Shown here one piece after another: positions 1 to 6,725 of a stretch of DNA of 15,233 nt; within the stretch, counting starts at the first letter, position 1; every line of letters begins with the position of its first letter. The notes below the pieces were generated by a model that made no database searches, was not told the origin of the DNA, and saw only the letters and a list, made by a program, of their open reading frames with translations. Both the position numbers and the translations under genes were made by a program. Origin of the DNA: Chloroflexi bacterium RBG_16_72_14 (lineage in GTDB: Bacteria > Chloroflexota > Limnocylindria > Limnocylindrales > CSP1-4); the NCBI GenBank assembly GCA_001797035.1, contig MGOE01000146.1, positions 4,224-19,456 on the forward strand, read 5' to 3'.

Positions 1-260
1 ACGTGCGGGTGGGCGACGGCAGCCTGGGCGACCCTGCCGGCGCGCCGTGGGACGCGATCCTCGTCACGGCGGCCGCGCCCGAGGTCCCCGACGCGCTCCG
101 CGAGCAGCTGGGCGAGGGACGCCGGCTGGTCATCCCCGTCGGCACCCGCTGGGACCAGGAGCTGCTGGTCGTGGAGCGCCACGGGAACGAGTGGACGGAG
201 CGTTCCGACGGCGGCTGCGTGTTCGTGCCGCTGATCGGCGCGGGCGGCTGGGACGGGTGA
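1..260 (+). CDS. pcm: Protein-L-isoaspartate O-methyltransferase, C-terminal part (5' end outside window)
   Basis: The 85 visible codons match the C-terminal third of protein-L-isoaspartate (D-aspartate) O-methyltransferase. That cytosolic, SAM-dependent enzyme methylates damaged isoaspartyl residues so they can be repaired. Visible signatures are the GDG(S/T)LG stretch at the left edge, the family-typical block WDAILVTAAAPEVP, then RLVIPVGTRWDQELLVVER and a final FVPLIGAGGW. The SAM-binding glycine loop and the start codon lie upstream of the window, so the GTG at position 3 is internal and not the start. The stop at 258-260 is followed after 4 nt by the start of a membrane glycosyltransferase gene, so the two are probably co-transcribed, although no functional link is evident. 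Family assignment is from recognised motifs and is fairly secure. Confidence 0.9.
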   Translation, partial: VRVGDGSLGDPAGAPWDAILVTAAAPEVPDALREQLGEGRRLVIPVGTRWDQELLVVERHGNEWTERSDGGCVFVPLIGAGGWDG

Positions 261-264
261 GCTG

Positions 265-1344
265 ATGCTGCTGGCGCCGGCGGGCGGACCGGCGTTCGTT
301 CGTCTGGTCCGCAGGCTCGGGCCGGTGTTCGCGGCCGTCGGCGCCGTCGTGGCCGCCGTCACCTGGCCGCGTGCCTTCGACCTCGAGGCCTATCTCGACG
401 CGGCGCGCCTGTCGGCGGCCGGCGGCGACCCGTATTCGGCGACCCTAGCCGCCGGCATCGACGATTGGGGTCAGGGGCAGGTGTTCGTGTCTCCTCCGTT
501 CGTGGCGCACGTGCTGGCCCCGTTCTCGTCGCTGCCTACCGATGTCGTGTGGGTGCTGTGGACCACTGCGAGCCTTCTCGCGACCGGGGCTGCGATCCGG
601 CTCCTTGACCGCGACACGCTCGTGGCGCGCGCGCCGATCCTCGCCTTCTCGTTCGTGTACCTGTGGGGCTCGCTGTGGATGGGCCAGGTCAACCTGTTCG
701 CAATGGCTGGAATGCTGCTCGCCTTTGGGGCCCGAACCGACCGGCTCGCGGGATTCGGGCTTGCGCTCGCGGTTGTGACGCGGGCGCTACCGGGCGCCTT
801 CGCGCTGGTGCTCCTGCTCGAGCGCCGCTGGCGTGCGCTGGCCTGGTCGGCGGTGTTCGCGGGCCTCGTCGTCCTCGTCCGGCCGGCCGACTGGATCACC
901 TACTTCCAGGTCGCCCGGGAGGCGTCGGGGCTGCCGACACTGCCGGTCATCGTCCAGACCTCGCTGGCGCCGTACCCGCCGCTGTGGGTGGCCGCCGCGG
1001 TCGCCGTAGCCGCGGTGGTGGCGATTGGCGCTGTCGTGGAACGGGATCGCCGGCTGCTGGCCGGTACGGCGGTGGGGTTCGCGATCGTCCTCCTGCCAGG
1101 CAATGCGTGGCACCACTGGCTGACCTTCGCGATGGCGCCGCTGCTGCTGTACGGCGACGGCGGCGCGTGGAGCCGGGCGACGCTGCTCGCGCTCGTGGTG
1201 GTGTCGATCCTGCCGATCGGGGCGCTGTCCGCGGCGGTCACGATAATCGCGCTGGTGGCGGTGGTCGCCGTCTCGGCCCGCGGGCTGCGCGATGAGTGGC
1301 CGCGTATCCGTGCGAGGGGCGCCGGTATACTCGGCCGGCCATGA
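265..1344 (+). CDS. GT87-like (DUF2029) polytopic membrane glycosyltransferase
   Basis: A 359-residue, very hydrophobic protein with about ten likely membrane segments. It resembles the GT87/DUF2029 family of GT-C mannosyltransferases, which use polyprenyl-phosphate sugars on the outer face of the membrane. The first extracytoplasmic loop holds the candidate catalytic acid D39 (FDLEAYLDAARL), then DPY (55-57) and VSPPFVAHVLAP. A GQVNL motif begins at G140 and TRALP at 172-176, where relatives have TK..P. NAWHHWL occurs late in the protein. The ATG at 265 was chosen because it lies 4 nt after the pcm stop and has a purine-rich GGGTGAG just upstream. Its stop overlaps the next start (ATGA at 1341-1344). 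Sugar and acceptor cannot be read from sequence. Confidence 0.8.
   Translation: MLLAPAGGPAFVRLVRRLGPVFAAVGAVVAAVTWPRAFDLEAYLDAARLSAAGGDPYSATLAAGIDDWGQGQVFVSPPFVAHVLAPFSSLPTDVVWVLWTTASLLATGAAIRLLDRDTLVARAPILAFSFVYLWGSLWMGQVNLFAMAGMLLAFGARTDRLAGFGLALAVVTRALPGAFALVLLLERRWRALAWSAVFAGLVVLVRPADWITYFQVAREASGLPTLPVIVQTSLAPYPPLWVAAAVAVAAVVAIGAVVERDRRLLAGTAVGFAIVLLPGNAWHHWLTFAMAPLLLYGDGGAWSRATLLALVVVSILPIGALSAAVTIIALVAVVAVSARGLRDEWPRIRARGAGILGRP
1326..1331 (+). promoter_or_regulatory. Candidate -10 box (TATACT) for a leaderless PIG-L transcript
   Basis: TATACT lies inside the end of the upstream GT87-like gene, 9 nt before the PIG-L ATG. There is no Shine-Dalgarno sequence between the box and the ATG. 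Transcription would begin 2-3 nt before the start codon. No convincing -35 hexamer is seen. The gene could therefore be transcribed on its own as well as by read-through. Confidence 0.5.
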
Positions 1345-2417
1345 CCCATGTCTTCATCGCCCCGCACCCGGACGACGTCGCGCTCTCCTGTGGCGGCCTC
1401 ATCGCCAGCCTCCGCGAGCTCGGGCAGAACGTCGCGATCCTGACCCTCTACTCGGGCGCCGGCGGCACGGATGGCCTGACGGCGTACCAGCGGGAGGCGC
1501 TGGGCTTCGGGTCCAAGGCGATCTGGCCGGTGAGCGAGGCGTTCAACCGGGCACATCTCCAGGCGGATTTCCCGGAGGACGCAGCCGCCGCCCCCTGGCA
1601 GGCAACGACGGCGCAGCTGACGGCGACCCAGGCGGACGCGGACGCCTCGGCCAAGCGGTTCTGGCAGCGGTCCTCGTGGTACCGCCGTGCGCACATCCAC
1701 AACGAGTCGCTGGCGGGCCAGCCGGTGATGGACGACGTTCGCGGCCAGGGCGCCGTGCTCACGGACGAGCTCGTCGAGGCCGCCGACGCCGGCGACCGGA
1801 TGGCGCGGCGCCGACTCGAGGACGAGCGGTATGCCGCCTTCGCGGAGGCGTCGATCGTGTGGCTGGACCTCCCCGACGCCGTGTTCCGCGGCTACGAGGA
1901 CGACGACCAGCTGCTGGGCCTGCCGCGCACCGACGACGCGCCGCCGGTGGACTTGCTGCGACGTGAGATCGCGCGCCTGGAGCCGCAGCGCGTGTACCTG
2001 CCCCTGGGCATCGGCGGGCACGTGGACCACCAGCTGGCGCGGGACGCGGGCGTGGCGCTCCTGTCCGACGCCCGCCGGTGGGTGATGCCGGGTCCGGACT
2101 ACACGGGGATGATCGCGCTCTACGAGGACTTCCCGTACGCGTACTGGGAGGACTTCGGGCGTCTCGAGGACATGCCCGGCGGGTCGCTGGCGGGGATCCC
2201 GGGGGACGTGTCGCTGACCGCGGAGTTCGCCGACATCGGCGACCAGGTGGAGCGCAAGATACGCGGCATCGCCCTGTACGAGAGCCAGCTGGAGCGGTTG
2301 TTCGACGACCGCGGGGCCATGGCGGGTGCCGTGCGGGCGTACGGCAGGCGGGTCGCGGACATCGGCGGGCTTGCCGGCGGGTACGCCGAGCGCTACTGGG
2401 TCACGACGCAGACGTGA
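1341..2417 (+). CDS. PIG-L/LmbE family N-acetylglucosamine deacetylase-like protein
   Basis: A 358-residue cytosolic protein of the PIG-L/LmbE (MshB-like) zinc deacetylase family, whose members remove acetyl groups from GlcNAc-containing substrates. The N terminus has the diagnostic APHPDD motif (7-12), with H9 and D12 as likely zinc ligands and D11 as the likely general base. GGHVDHQ places H227 and H230, and H230 is the expected third ligand. The region between the motifs (about 60-190) is longer than in typical 230-280 residue members and is rich in charged residues, so substrate preference may differ. An upstream in-frame start at 1296 was rejected: the family begins at MTHVFIAPHPDD, the ATG overlaps the previous stop as ATGA, and a -10 box sits just before it. 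In a glycan locus an N-acetylated sugar is a plausible substrate; mycothiol or bacillithiol synthesis is an alternative, though no other gene of those pathways is visible. Confidence 0.88.
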   Translation: MTHVFIAPHPDDVALSCGGLIASLRELGQNVAILTLYSGAGGTDGLTAYQREALGFGSKAIWPVSEAFNRAHLQADFPEDAAAAPWQATTAQLTATQADADASAKRFWQRSSWYRRAHIHNESLAGQPVMDDVRGQGAVLTDELVEAADAGDRMARRRLEDERYAAFAEASIVWLDLPDAVFRGYEDDDQLLGLPRTDDAPPVDLLRREIARLEPQRVYLPLGIGGHVDHQLARDAGVALLSDARRWVMPGPDYTGMIALYEDFPYAYWEDFGRLEDMPGGSLAGIPGDVSLTAEFADIGDQVERKIRGIALYESQLERLFDDRGAMAGAVRAYGRRVADIGGLAGGYAERYWVTTQT

Positions 2418-2420
2418 TTC

Positions 2421-2491
2421 GACGGATGGTAGCGCAGCCTGCCGACGGATGGTAGAGTGATGACCTGACGGATGGTATCGTACCAACCGTC
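2421..2491 (+). promoter_or_regulatory. Operator-like array: three 23-bp-spaced direct repeats ending in a near-palindrome
   Basis: The word GACGGATGGTA occurs exactly at 2421-2431, 2444-2454 and 2467-2477, so the copies start 23 bp apart, a little over two helical turns. The third copy is followed by TCG and then TACCAACCGTC (2481-2491), whose reverse complement GACGGTTGGTA differs from the repeat at one base. Together 2467-2491 is a 25-bp near-palindrome with 11-bp arms. A possible -10 box, TATCGT (2476-2481), lies at its centre, so a bound protein would block transcription of the downstream ATPase gene. This looks like an autoregulatory operator; an iteron-like or other binding role is possible. 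The repeats are directly visible; the function is inferred. Confidence 0.7.
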
Positions 2492-2518
2492 GCGGTGACC
2501 GCGGCTACCGGAGGCAGG

Positions 2519-3790
2519 GTGGACTACCGGCCACGCATCGTCGACCCGGAGCTCGATGGCCTGCTGGCTGGTGTCCCCGCACTGGCGATCCACGGGGCCC
2601 GGGGCGTCGGCAAGACCGAGACCGCGCAGCGGCGAGCCGTGACCCAGTTCCGGCTCGATGATCCCCGGGTCCGCGCGATCGCGGAGGCCGATCCGGCGCG
2701 CCTCACGCGCGGGCCGCATCCGACACTGATCGACGAGTGGCAGAGGCTGCCCGAGAGCTGGGACATCGTCCGTCGCGCGGTCGACGACGACCGGACGCCG
2801 GGACGCTTCCTGCTGACGGGATCGACCTCGCCCGCCCATCCGCCCACGCACTCAGGAGCGGGGCGGATCGTGTCGCTGCGGATGCGGCCGATGTCGCTCG
2901 CCGAGCGTGGCATCGCGACACCGACGGTGAGCCTTGCCGACCTGCTCAGCGGCCACCGCGGTCCGATCGCCGGGACCAGCGACGTCACCCTCGACCAGTA
3001 CGCCCACGAGATCGTCCGATCCGGGTTCCCGGGCCTCCGGGACCTCGAGGAGCGGGGCCTCCGCGCGGAGCTCGATGGCTACCTCGACCACATCGTGGAT
3101 CGGGACTTCGAGGCGTCCGGACATCCCGTGCGGAACGTGGCTGCGCTTCGACGATGGATGCAGGCGTACGCGGCTGTCGTGTCGGCGACGACGTCGTTCG
3201 AGAAGATCCGCGATGCAGCCACGGCCGGCCATGCAGACAAACCAGCCAAGACGACGGTCATGCGCTACGCGGACGTGCTCGAGGGCATGTGGATCCTCGA
3301 TCCGGTACCGGCCTGGCACCCCGGCAACAGCGCACTGACCCGCCTGACCCTGGCGCCGAAGCACCACCTGGCGGACCCGGCGCTCGCGGCTCGACTCCTC
3401 CGGGCGACCGTGCAGACGCTCCTCGCAGGCATCGCACCGGGCCCGGGAGGCCACCCGCACGCGACGCTGTACGGGGCGTTGTTCGAGTCGCTCGTAACGC
3501 TCAACGTCCGGGTGTTCGCCCAGGCCTTGGACGCGGGCGTCTACCACTTCCGTGACCGCGGTGGCGCCCATGAGATCGATCTCATCGTGGAGGGGCCCGG
3601 GCTGTCGGTCGTCGCGATCGAGACCAAGCTCGCGGCCACGATTGGCGATCACGACGTGCGTCACCTGGCCTGGCTCCAGCAGCAGCTCGGCGGCCGGCTG
3701 GTCGACGCTGCGATCGTGACCACTGGTCGCGACGCGTACCGGCGGCGGGACGGGATCGCCGTGATCCCGGCTGCGCTCCTGGGGCCGTAG
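2519..3790 (+). CDS. AAA-type ATPase with DUF4143 and PD-(D/E)XK-like C-terminal domain
   Basis: A 423-residue protein of the widespread DUF4143 ATPase family, with function unknown in most members. Walker A is GARGVGKT (26-33) and Walker B is LIDEWQ with D72-E73. A sensor-like LLTGSTS follows at 98-104. The middle (about 200-260) resembles the winged-helix region found in these proteins. The C-terminal part has D354 in HEIDLIV and E368-T-K370 in AIETKLA, the arrangement of a PD-(D/E)XK nuclease fold. The GTG at 2519 is preferred over GTG 2495 because GGAGG (2510-2514) precedes it and homologues begin at (M)xYRPRIVD. It lies behind an operator-like repeat array and 2 nt before a membrane glycosyltransferase gene. 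Proposed roles for the family include defence or toxin-like functions, but nothing here proves one. Confidence 0.85.
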   Translation: MDYRPRIVDPELDGLLAGVPALAIHGARGVGKTETAQRRAVTQFRLDDPRVRAIAEADPARLTRGPHPTLIDEWQRLPESWDIVRRAVDDDRTPGRFLLTGSTSPAHPPTHSGAGRIVSLRMRPMSLAERGIATPTVSLADLLSGHRGPIAGTSDVTLDQYAHEIVRSGFPGLRDLEERGLRAELDGYLDHIVDRDFEASGHPVRNVAALRRWMQAYAAVVSATTSFEKIRDAATAGHADKPAKTTVMRYADVLEGMWILDPVPAWHPGNSALTRLTLAPKHHLADPALAARLLRATVQTLLAGIAPGPGGHPHATLYGALFESLVTLNVRVFAQALDAGVYHFRDRGGAHEIDLIVEGPGLSVVAIETKLAATIGDHDVRHLAWLQQQLGGRLVDAAIVTTGRDAYRRRDGIAVIPAALLGP

Positions 3791-3792
3791 CA

Positions 3793-5046
3793 ATGCCGAG
3801 AGAGCGACGCCCTGCGATCGCGCTTGGTCTCCTGGTCGCCGGCGGCGTCGCCGTCCGCGTCGCCATGTTCCCGGCCCGCGACCTGATCGGGGACCTGGAC
3901 CAGTTCGTCCTGTGGGTGCATGGCATCGCCGTGAATGGCTGGCTGCGCGCCTACGACCAGAACCTCTCGTTCCCGGCCGTGATGGCCTGGATCTGGGGCG
4001 TCCTTGCCGCCGTGGAGCCGGACTTCCGGACAGTGACCGACTCGTCCGACCCGTGGATCCGGGGGCTGATGAAGGTGCCTGCGAGCCTCGCGGACCTTGG
4101 CCTGGCCGCCGGGGTTTGGTGGTGGTTCCGGGACCGGCCGTGGGTCGCGGTCACGGCGGCCGGGGCCGTCCTGCTGTGGCCGGTGACCTGGTACGTGTCC
4201 GCGTGGTGGGGCCAGTACGAGTCGATCTACGTGCTGCCGGCGCTGCTGGCGGTGCTCGCTGCGCGGGCGGGGCGCCCGGGCCTGGTGGCCGCGCTCGTCG
4301 CCGTCAGCCTGATGACCAAGCCCCAGGCGCTGCCGCTCGTGGTGCCCTTCGCGGCCTGGTTCCTCGCGACGCAGCGATGGCGGGGCACGGCGCGGGCCGC
4401 TGCGATCGGTGCGGTGGTCGCCGTCGTGCTGTGGCTGCCGTTCATCCCCGCGGGCGGGCCCCTCGACTACCTCGACAACCTGCAGACCTACCAGGACGAC
4501 ATCTTCGGCGTCCTGTCGCTGCGGGCGTGGAACCCCTGGTGGATCGTCCAGGAGCTGGGCGCCGGCGGCGGGTTCGTGGCCGACACGACGCCGGTCCTCG
4601 GTCCGTTCACGTTTCGGCACGTCGGATACGCAATCGCCGGGCTGCTGTCCCTGGTCGTGTTCGTGGGGGTGTACCGCCGCCCGACGGCCGAACAGCTCGC
4701 GCTGGGCCTGGCGGCGATCTCGCTGGTCGCATTCGTGTCCCTGACCACGATGCACGAGCGCTACGCGTATCCCGCGTTCGTGTTCCTGCTGCTGGCCGCC
4801 GGGCGGCCGGGCGAGCTGGCGACGTGGGCGCTGTTCGCGGTCGCGTTTGCGCTGAACCTGGTGACGGCGGCCCCACCAGAAGGGTGGACGATTCCGCTCG
4901 AGCGACCGCTGGGGATCGCGGGTGCCGTGGCCATCACCGGCGTGGCCGCCCTCAGGCTGATCTCGCTTGGCCGCGCACCCGGAACCGGCCCCGCATCGCC
5001 ACCCAGTACCAGCGCAGGTAGTGGGGCAGCCACTTCCGGAGCCTGA
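3793..5046 (+). CDS. Gpi18-like (COG5542) polytopic GT-C mannosyltransferase-like protein
   Basis: A 417-residue integral membrane protein with roughly ten predicted membrane segments. It resembles Gpi18-like/COG5542 GT-C transferases, which move a sugar from a polyprenyl-phosphate carrier outside the membrane. The first loop has GDLDQF with acidic residues D34 and D36. WWGQYESIYVLPALLAV carries GQ at 140-141, TKPQALP begins at T175, LRAWNPWW follows, and H321-E-R-Y occurs near the end, as expected in this family. The ATG at 3793 lies 2 nt after the ATPase stop, with no strong Shine-Dalgarno, so translation is probably coupled to the ATPase. The last 31 codons (4952-5046) run antisense over the end of the converging GT2 gene. 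They encode a Gly/Ala/Ser/Pro-rich tail unlike the rest and may be a stop-loss extension. Confidence 0.82.
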   Translation: MPRERRPAIALGLLVAGGVAVRVAMFPARDLIGDLDQFVLWVHGIAVNGWLRAYDQNLSFPAVMAWIWGVLAAVEPDFRTVTDSSDPWIRGLMKVPASLADLGLAAGVWWWFRDRPWVAVTAAGAVLLWPVTWYVSAWWGQYESIYVLPALLAVLAARAGRPGLVAALVAVSLMTKPQALPLVVPFAAWFLATQRWRGTARAAAIGAVVAVVLWLPFIPAGGPLDYLDNLQTYQDDIFGVLSLRAWNPWWIVQELGAGGGFVADTTPVLGPFTFRHVGYAIAGLLSLVVFVGVYRRPTAEQLALGLAAISLVAFVSLTTMHERYAYPAFVFLLLAAGRPGELATWALFAVAFALNLVTAAPPEGWTIPLERPLGIAGAVAITGVAALRLISLGRAPGTGPASPPSTSAGSGAATSGA

Positions 5047-5704
5047 AGTTGCTCTGCCCCGCCGTGCGGTCGCGCCAGGTCGTGGGCACCTCGGCGACGC
5101 GGCGGCCGGCGAGCGTCGCCTTGACGGTGAGCTCCAGCGCCAACTCGAAGCCGGCTTCGCTCTCGATCGACGTCGCATCCAGCATGCGGCGCGAGTAGAT
5201 CTTGAAGTTGTTGGTGGGGTCGTGGGTACGCACGCCGCCGAACCAGTGGAGGGTCAGGCCCGCGGTCCGGCTCATCAGGCGCTTGAGCGGCGGCCCGCCC
5301 TCCTGGCGCCCGCCGCGCATGTATCGCGAGGCCGCGACCACGTCGGCACCCTCGCGCGCCAGCTCCACCATGGCGTTCACGACGTGCGGCTCGTCGGAAC
5401 CGTCCGCCATCGAGATCAGCACGAAGTCCCCGCGCGACGCCGCGATCCCCGCCTTCATGGCGTTGAGCACACCGCGCCCCATGTCGTTGCGCAGCCCGCG
5501 GATGGCCGGCAGTTCCGCGTGCAGACGTTCGATCACGGGCACCGTCGGGTCCTCGTCAACGTCGTAGACGACCAGGATCTCGTGAGACGTGGCGACGGCA
5601 TGGGTGAGCGCGCGCAGGACAGGATCGACCGCTTCGCCCTCCTTGAACACGGGAACGACGATCGACAGCTCGGGGACGAGGGGCACCTCACCCGCAGTGC
5701 TCAC
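4952..5704 (-). CDS. DPM1-like family 2 glycosyltransferase (polyprenyl-phosphate sugar synthase)
   Basis: A 250-residue soluble GT-A protein. ELSIVVPVFKEGEAV starts the fold at about residue 12. VVYDVDEDPTVPVI, ISMADGSDEP (the DXD-like metal site) and VVAASRYMRGG follow. THDPTNNFKIYSRRML, EAGFELALELTVKA and EVPTTWRDRTAGQSNF are typical of the dolichol/polyprenyl-phosphate mannosyl- or glucosyl-transferase branch. The enzyme should transfer a sugar from a nucleotide donor to polyprenyl phosphate at the cytoplasmic membrane face. There is no C-terminal membrane segment. The GTG start overlaps the epimerase stop by 4 nt, and GGAGG (5719-5715) lies 10 nt before it, so translation is probably coupled. 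Its product is the natural donor for the neighbouring GT-C proteins, which is an inference from pathway knowledge. Confidence 0.9.
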   Translation of the reverse strand: MSTAGEVPLVPELSIVVPVFKEGEAVDPVLRALTHAVATSHEILVVYDVDEDPTVPVIERLHAELPAIRGLRNDMGRGVLNAMKAGIAASRGDFVLISMADGSDEPHVVNAMVELAREGADVVAASRYMRGGRQEGGPPLKRLMSRTAGLTLHWFGGVRTHDPTNNFKIYSRRMLDATSIESEAGFELALELTVKATLAGRRVAEVPTTWRDRTAGQSNFRLRKWLPHYLRWYWVAMRGRFRVRGQARSA

Positions 5705-6723
5705 AGGCGGCCGGCCTCCAGCTCCTCGCGGATCCAGGGGATCACCTCATCCAGCATTGCCGACAAGGTGGTCGTGGCCTCGAAACCGAGGATGCGACTC
5801 GCCTTGCGGACATCCGGCACGCGCAATTGGACGTCGTGCTCGAACGGGGGATCGGAGACGTAGCGGAAGGGCTTCGCGCCCTCATGGACCTTGTCCCAGA
5901 TCGTCTCGGCCAGCTCGAGGACGGTGGTGGACGCGGCCGTCGACAGGTTGAAATCCTCGTTGACCGCTGCCTCGGACTCCATCGCCAGGCGGATGCCGAG
6001 CGCGAGGTCGCCGCCGTACGTGTAGTGGCGGACCTGCTCACCGTCGCCGAGGATGTGGAGCGGGTCCTGGCCCTTCAGCGTCTTGAGCACGAGGTCCGGC
6101 ACCACGTGCGAGAGCGCCAGCTTCACATTGCCGCTCATCACGTCCGTGTCCCGGACGGCGCGGCGCTCGCCGATCCCCACGCAGTTGAACGGCCGCAGGA
6201 TCGTGAACGACAAGTGGTACTGCCGCCAGGCGCCGTGCGCGAAGTACTCGGACGCGAGCTTCTGGAAGCCGTAGGTGGAGATCGGGGGCGGCGATGTCCG
6301 TTCAGCGCCTTCGGGCGTGGGGAACTGGGTGGTGGACTCGAACACCATCGAGCTGGACAGGACGACGATCCGCTGCAGCCGGCCAGCGCGGTGGGCATCG
6401 ATCGCCGCCTCGAACGTGGACGCCAGGATCCGCTCGTTCTCGGCCAGCAGGTCGAAGGCGAACTCGTGGAAGTAGCTGATGCCGCCGATCATCGCGGCCG
6501 CCGCGACGACCTGGTCCACGTCCGCGGCCAGCTCCGTGAGCAGGGCGCGGTCCTTCGCGTCGCCTTCGACAAGCCGGTACCGCGGGTGATCGTCGTAGCT
6601 CTTCGCGACGCGCCCGTACTTGCTGAAGTTGTCAACGCCCACGACTTCGTGGCCGGCGGCGAGCAGCTCCTCGACGAGGTACCCGCAGATGAACCCGGCG
6701 GCACCGGTGACGAGGACCTTCAT
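5701..6723 (-). CDS. NAD-dependent epimerase/dehydratase (extended SDR) for nucleotide sugars
   Basis: A 340-residue extended short-chain dehydrogenase. The N terminus MKVLVTGAAGFICGYLVEEL is the NAD-binding loop, but the third glycine of GxxGxxG is cysteine (C13, followed by G14). VDNFSKYGR is the nucleotide-recognition segment. SSSMVFE supplies the catalytic Ser region, Y151 and K155 form YxxxK in STYGFQK, and TILRPFNCVG and RHYTYGGDLA follow as in UDP- or dTDP-sugar epimerases/dehydratases. The ATG at 6723 begins 2 nt after the dehydrogenase stop; longer upstream readings in this frame are antisense shadow. It sits between the dehydrogenase and GT2 genes, so it probably converts the same nucleotide-sugar series. 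Whether it is a 4-epimerase, 4,6-dehydratase or decarboxylase cannot be decided here. Confidence 0.9.
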   Translation of the reverse strand: MKVLVTGAAGFICGYLVEELLAAGHEVVGVDNFSKYGRVAKSYDDHPRYRLVEGDAKDRALLTELAADVDQVVAAAAMIGGISYFHEFAFDLLAENERILASTFEAAIDAHRAGRLQRIVVLSSSMVFESTTQFPTPEGAERTSPPPISTYGFQKLASEYFAHGAWRQYHLSFTILRPFNCVGIGERRAVRDTDVMSGNVKLALSHVVPDLVLKTLKGQDPLHILGDGEQVRHYTYGGDLALGIRLAMESEAAVNEDFNLSTAASTTVLELAETIWDKVHEGAKPFRYVSDPPFEHDVQLRVPDVRKASRILGFEATTTLSAMLDEVIPWIREELEAGRL

Positions 6724-6725
6724 CG

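Noticed and set aside
2453..2458. TAGAGT as an alternative -10 box for the ATPase gene
   Set aside because: It overlaps the second repeat and is possible, but TATCGT at 2476-2481 gives a shorter leader and sits at the palindrome centre. Neither has a clear -35.
900..2486. A 528-codon open frame on the minus strand, antisense to the first GT87-like and PIG-L genes
   Set aside because: Its product is Arg/Pro/His-rich with no recognisable motif and lies antisense to two genes with clear family signatures. Long shadow frames are expected in DNA this GC-rich.
2495..2518. GTG 2495 as the ATPase start
   Set aside because: It would add eight residues not typical of the family and has no ribosome binding site; GTG 2519 has GGAGG upstream. 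A leaderless start at 2495 cannot be fully excluded.
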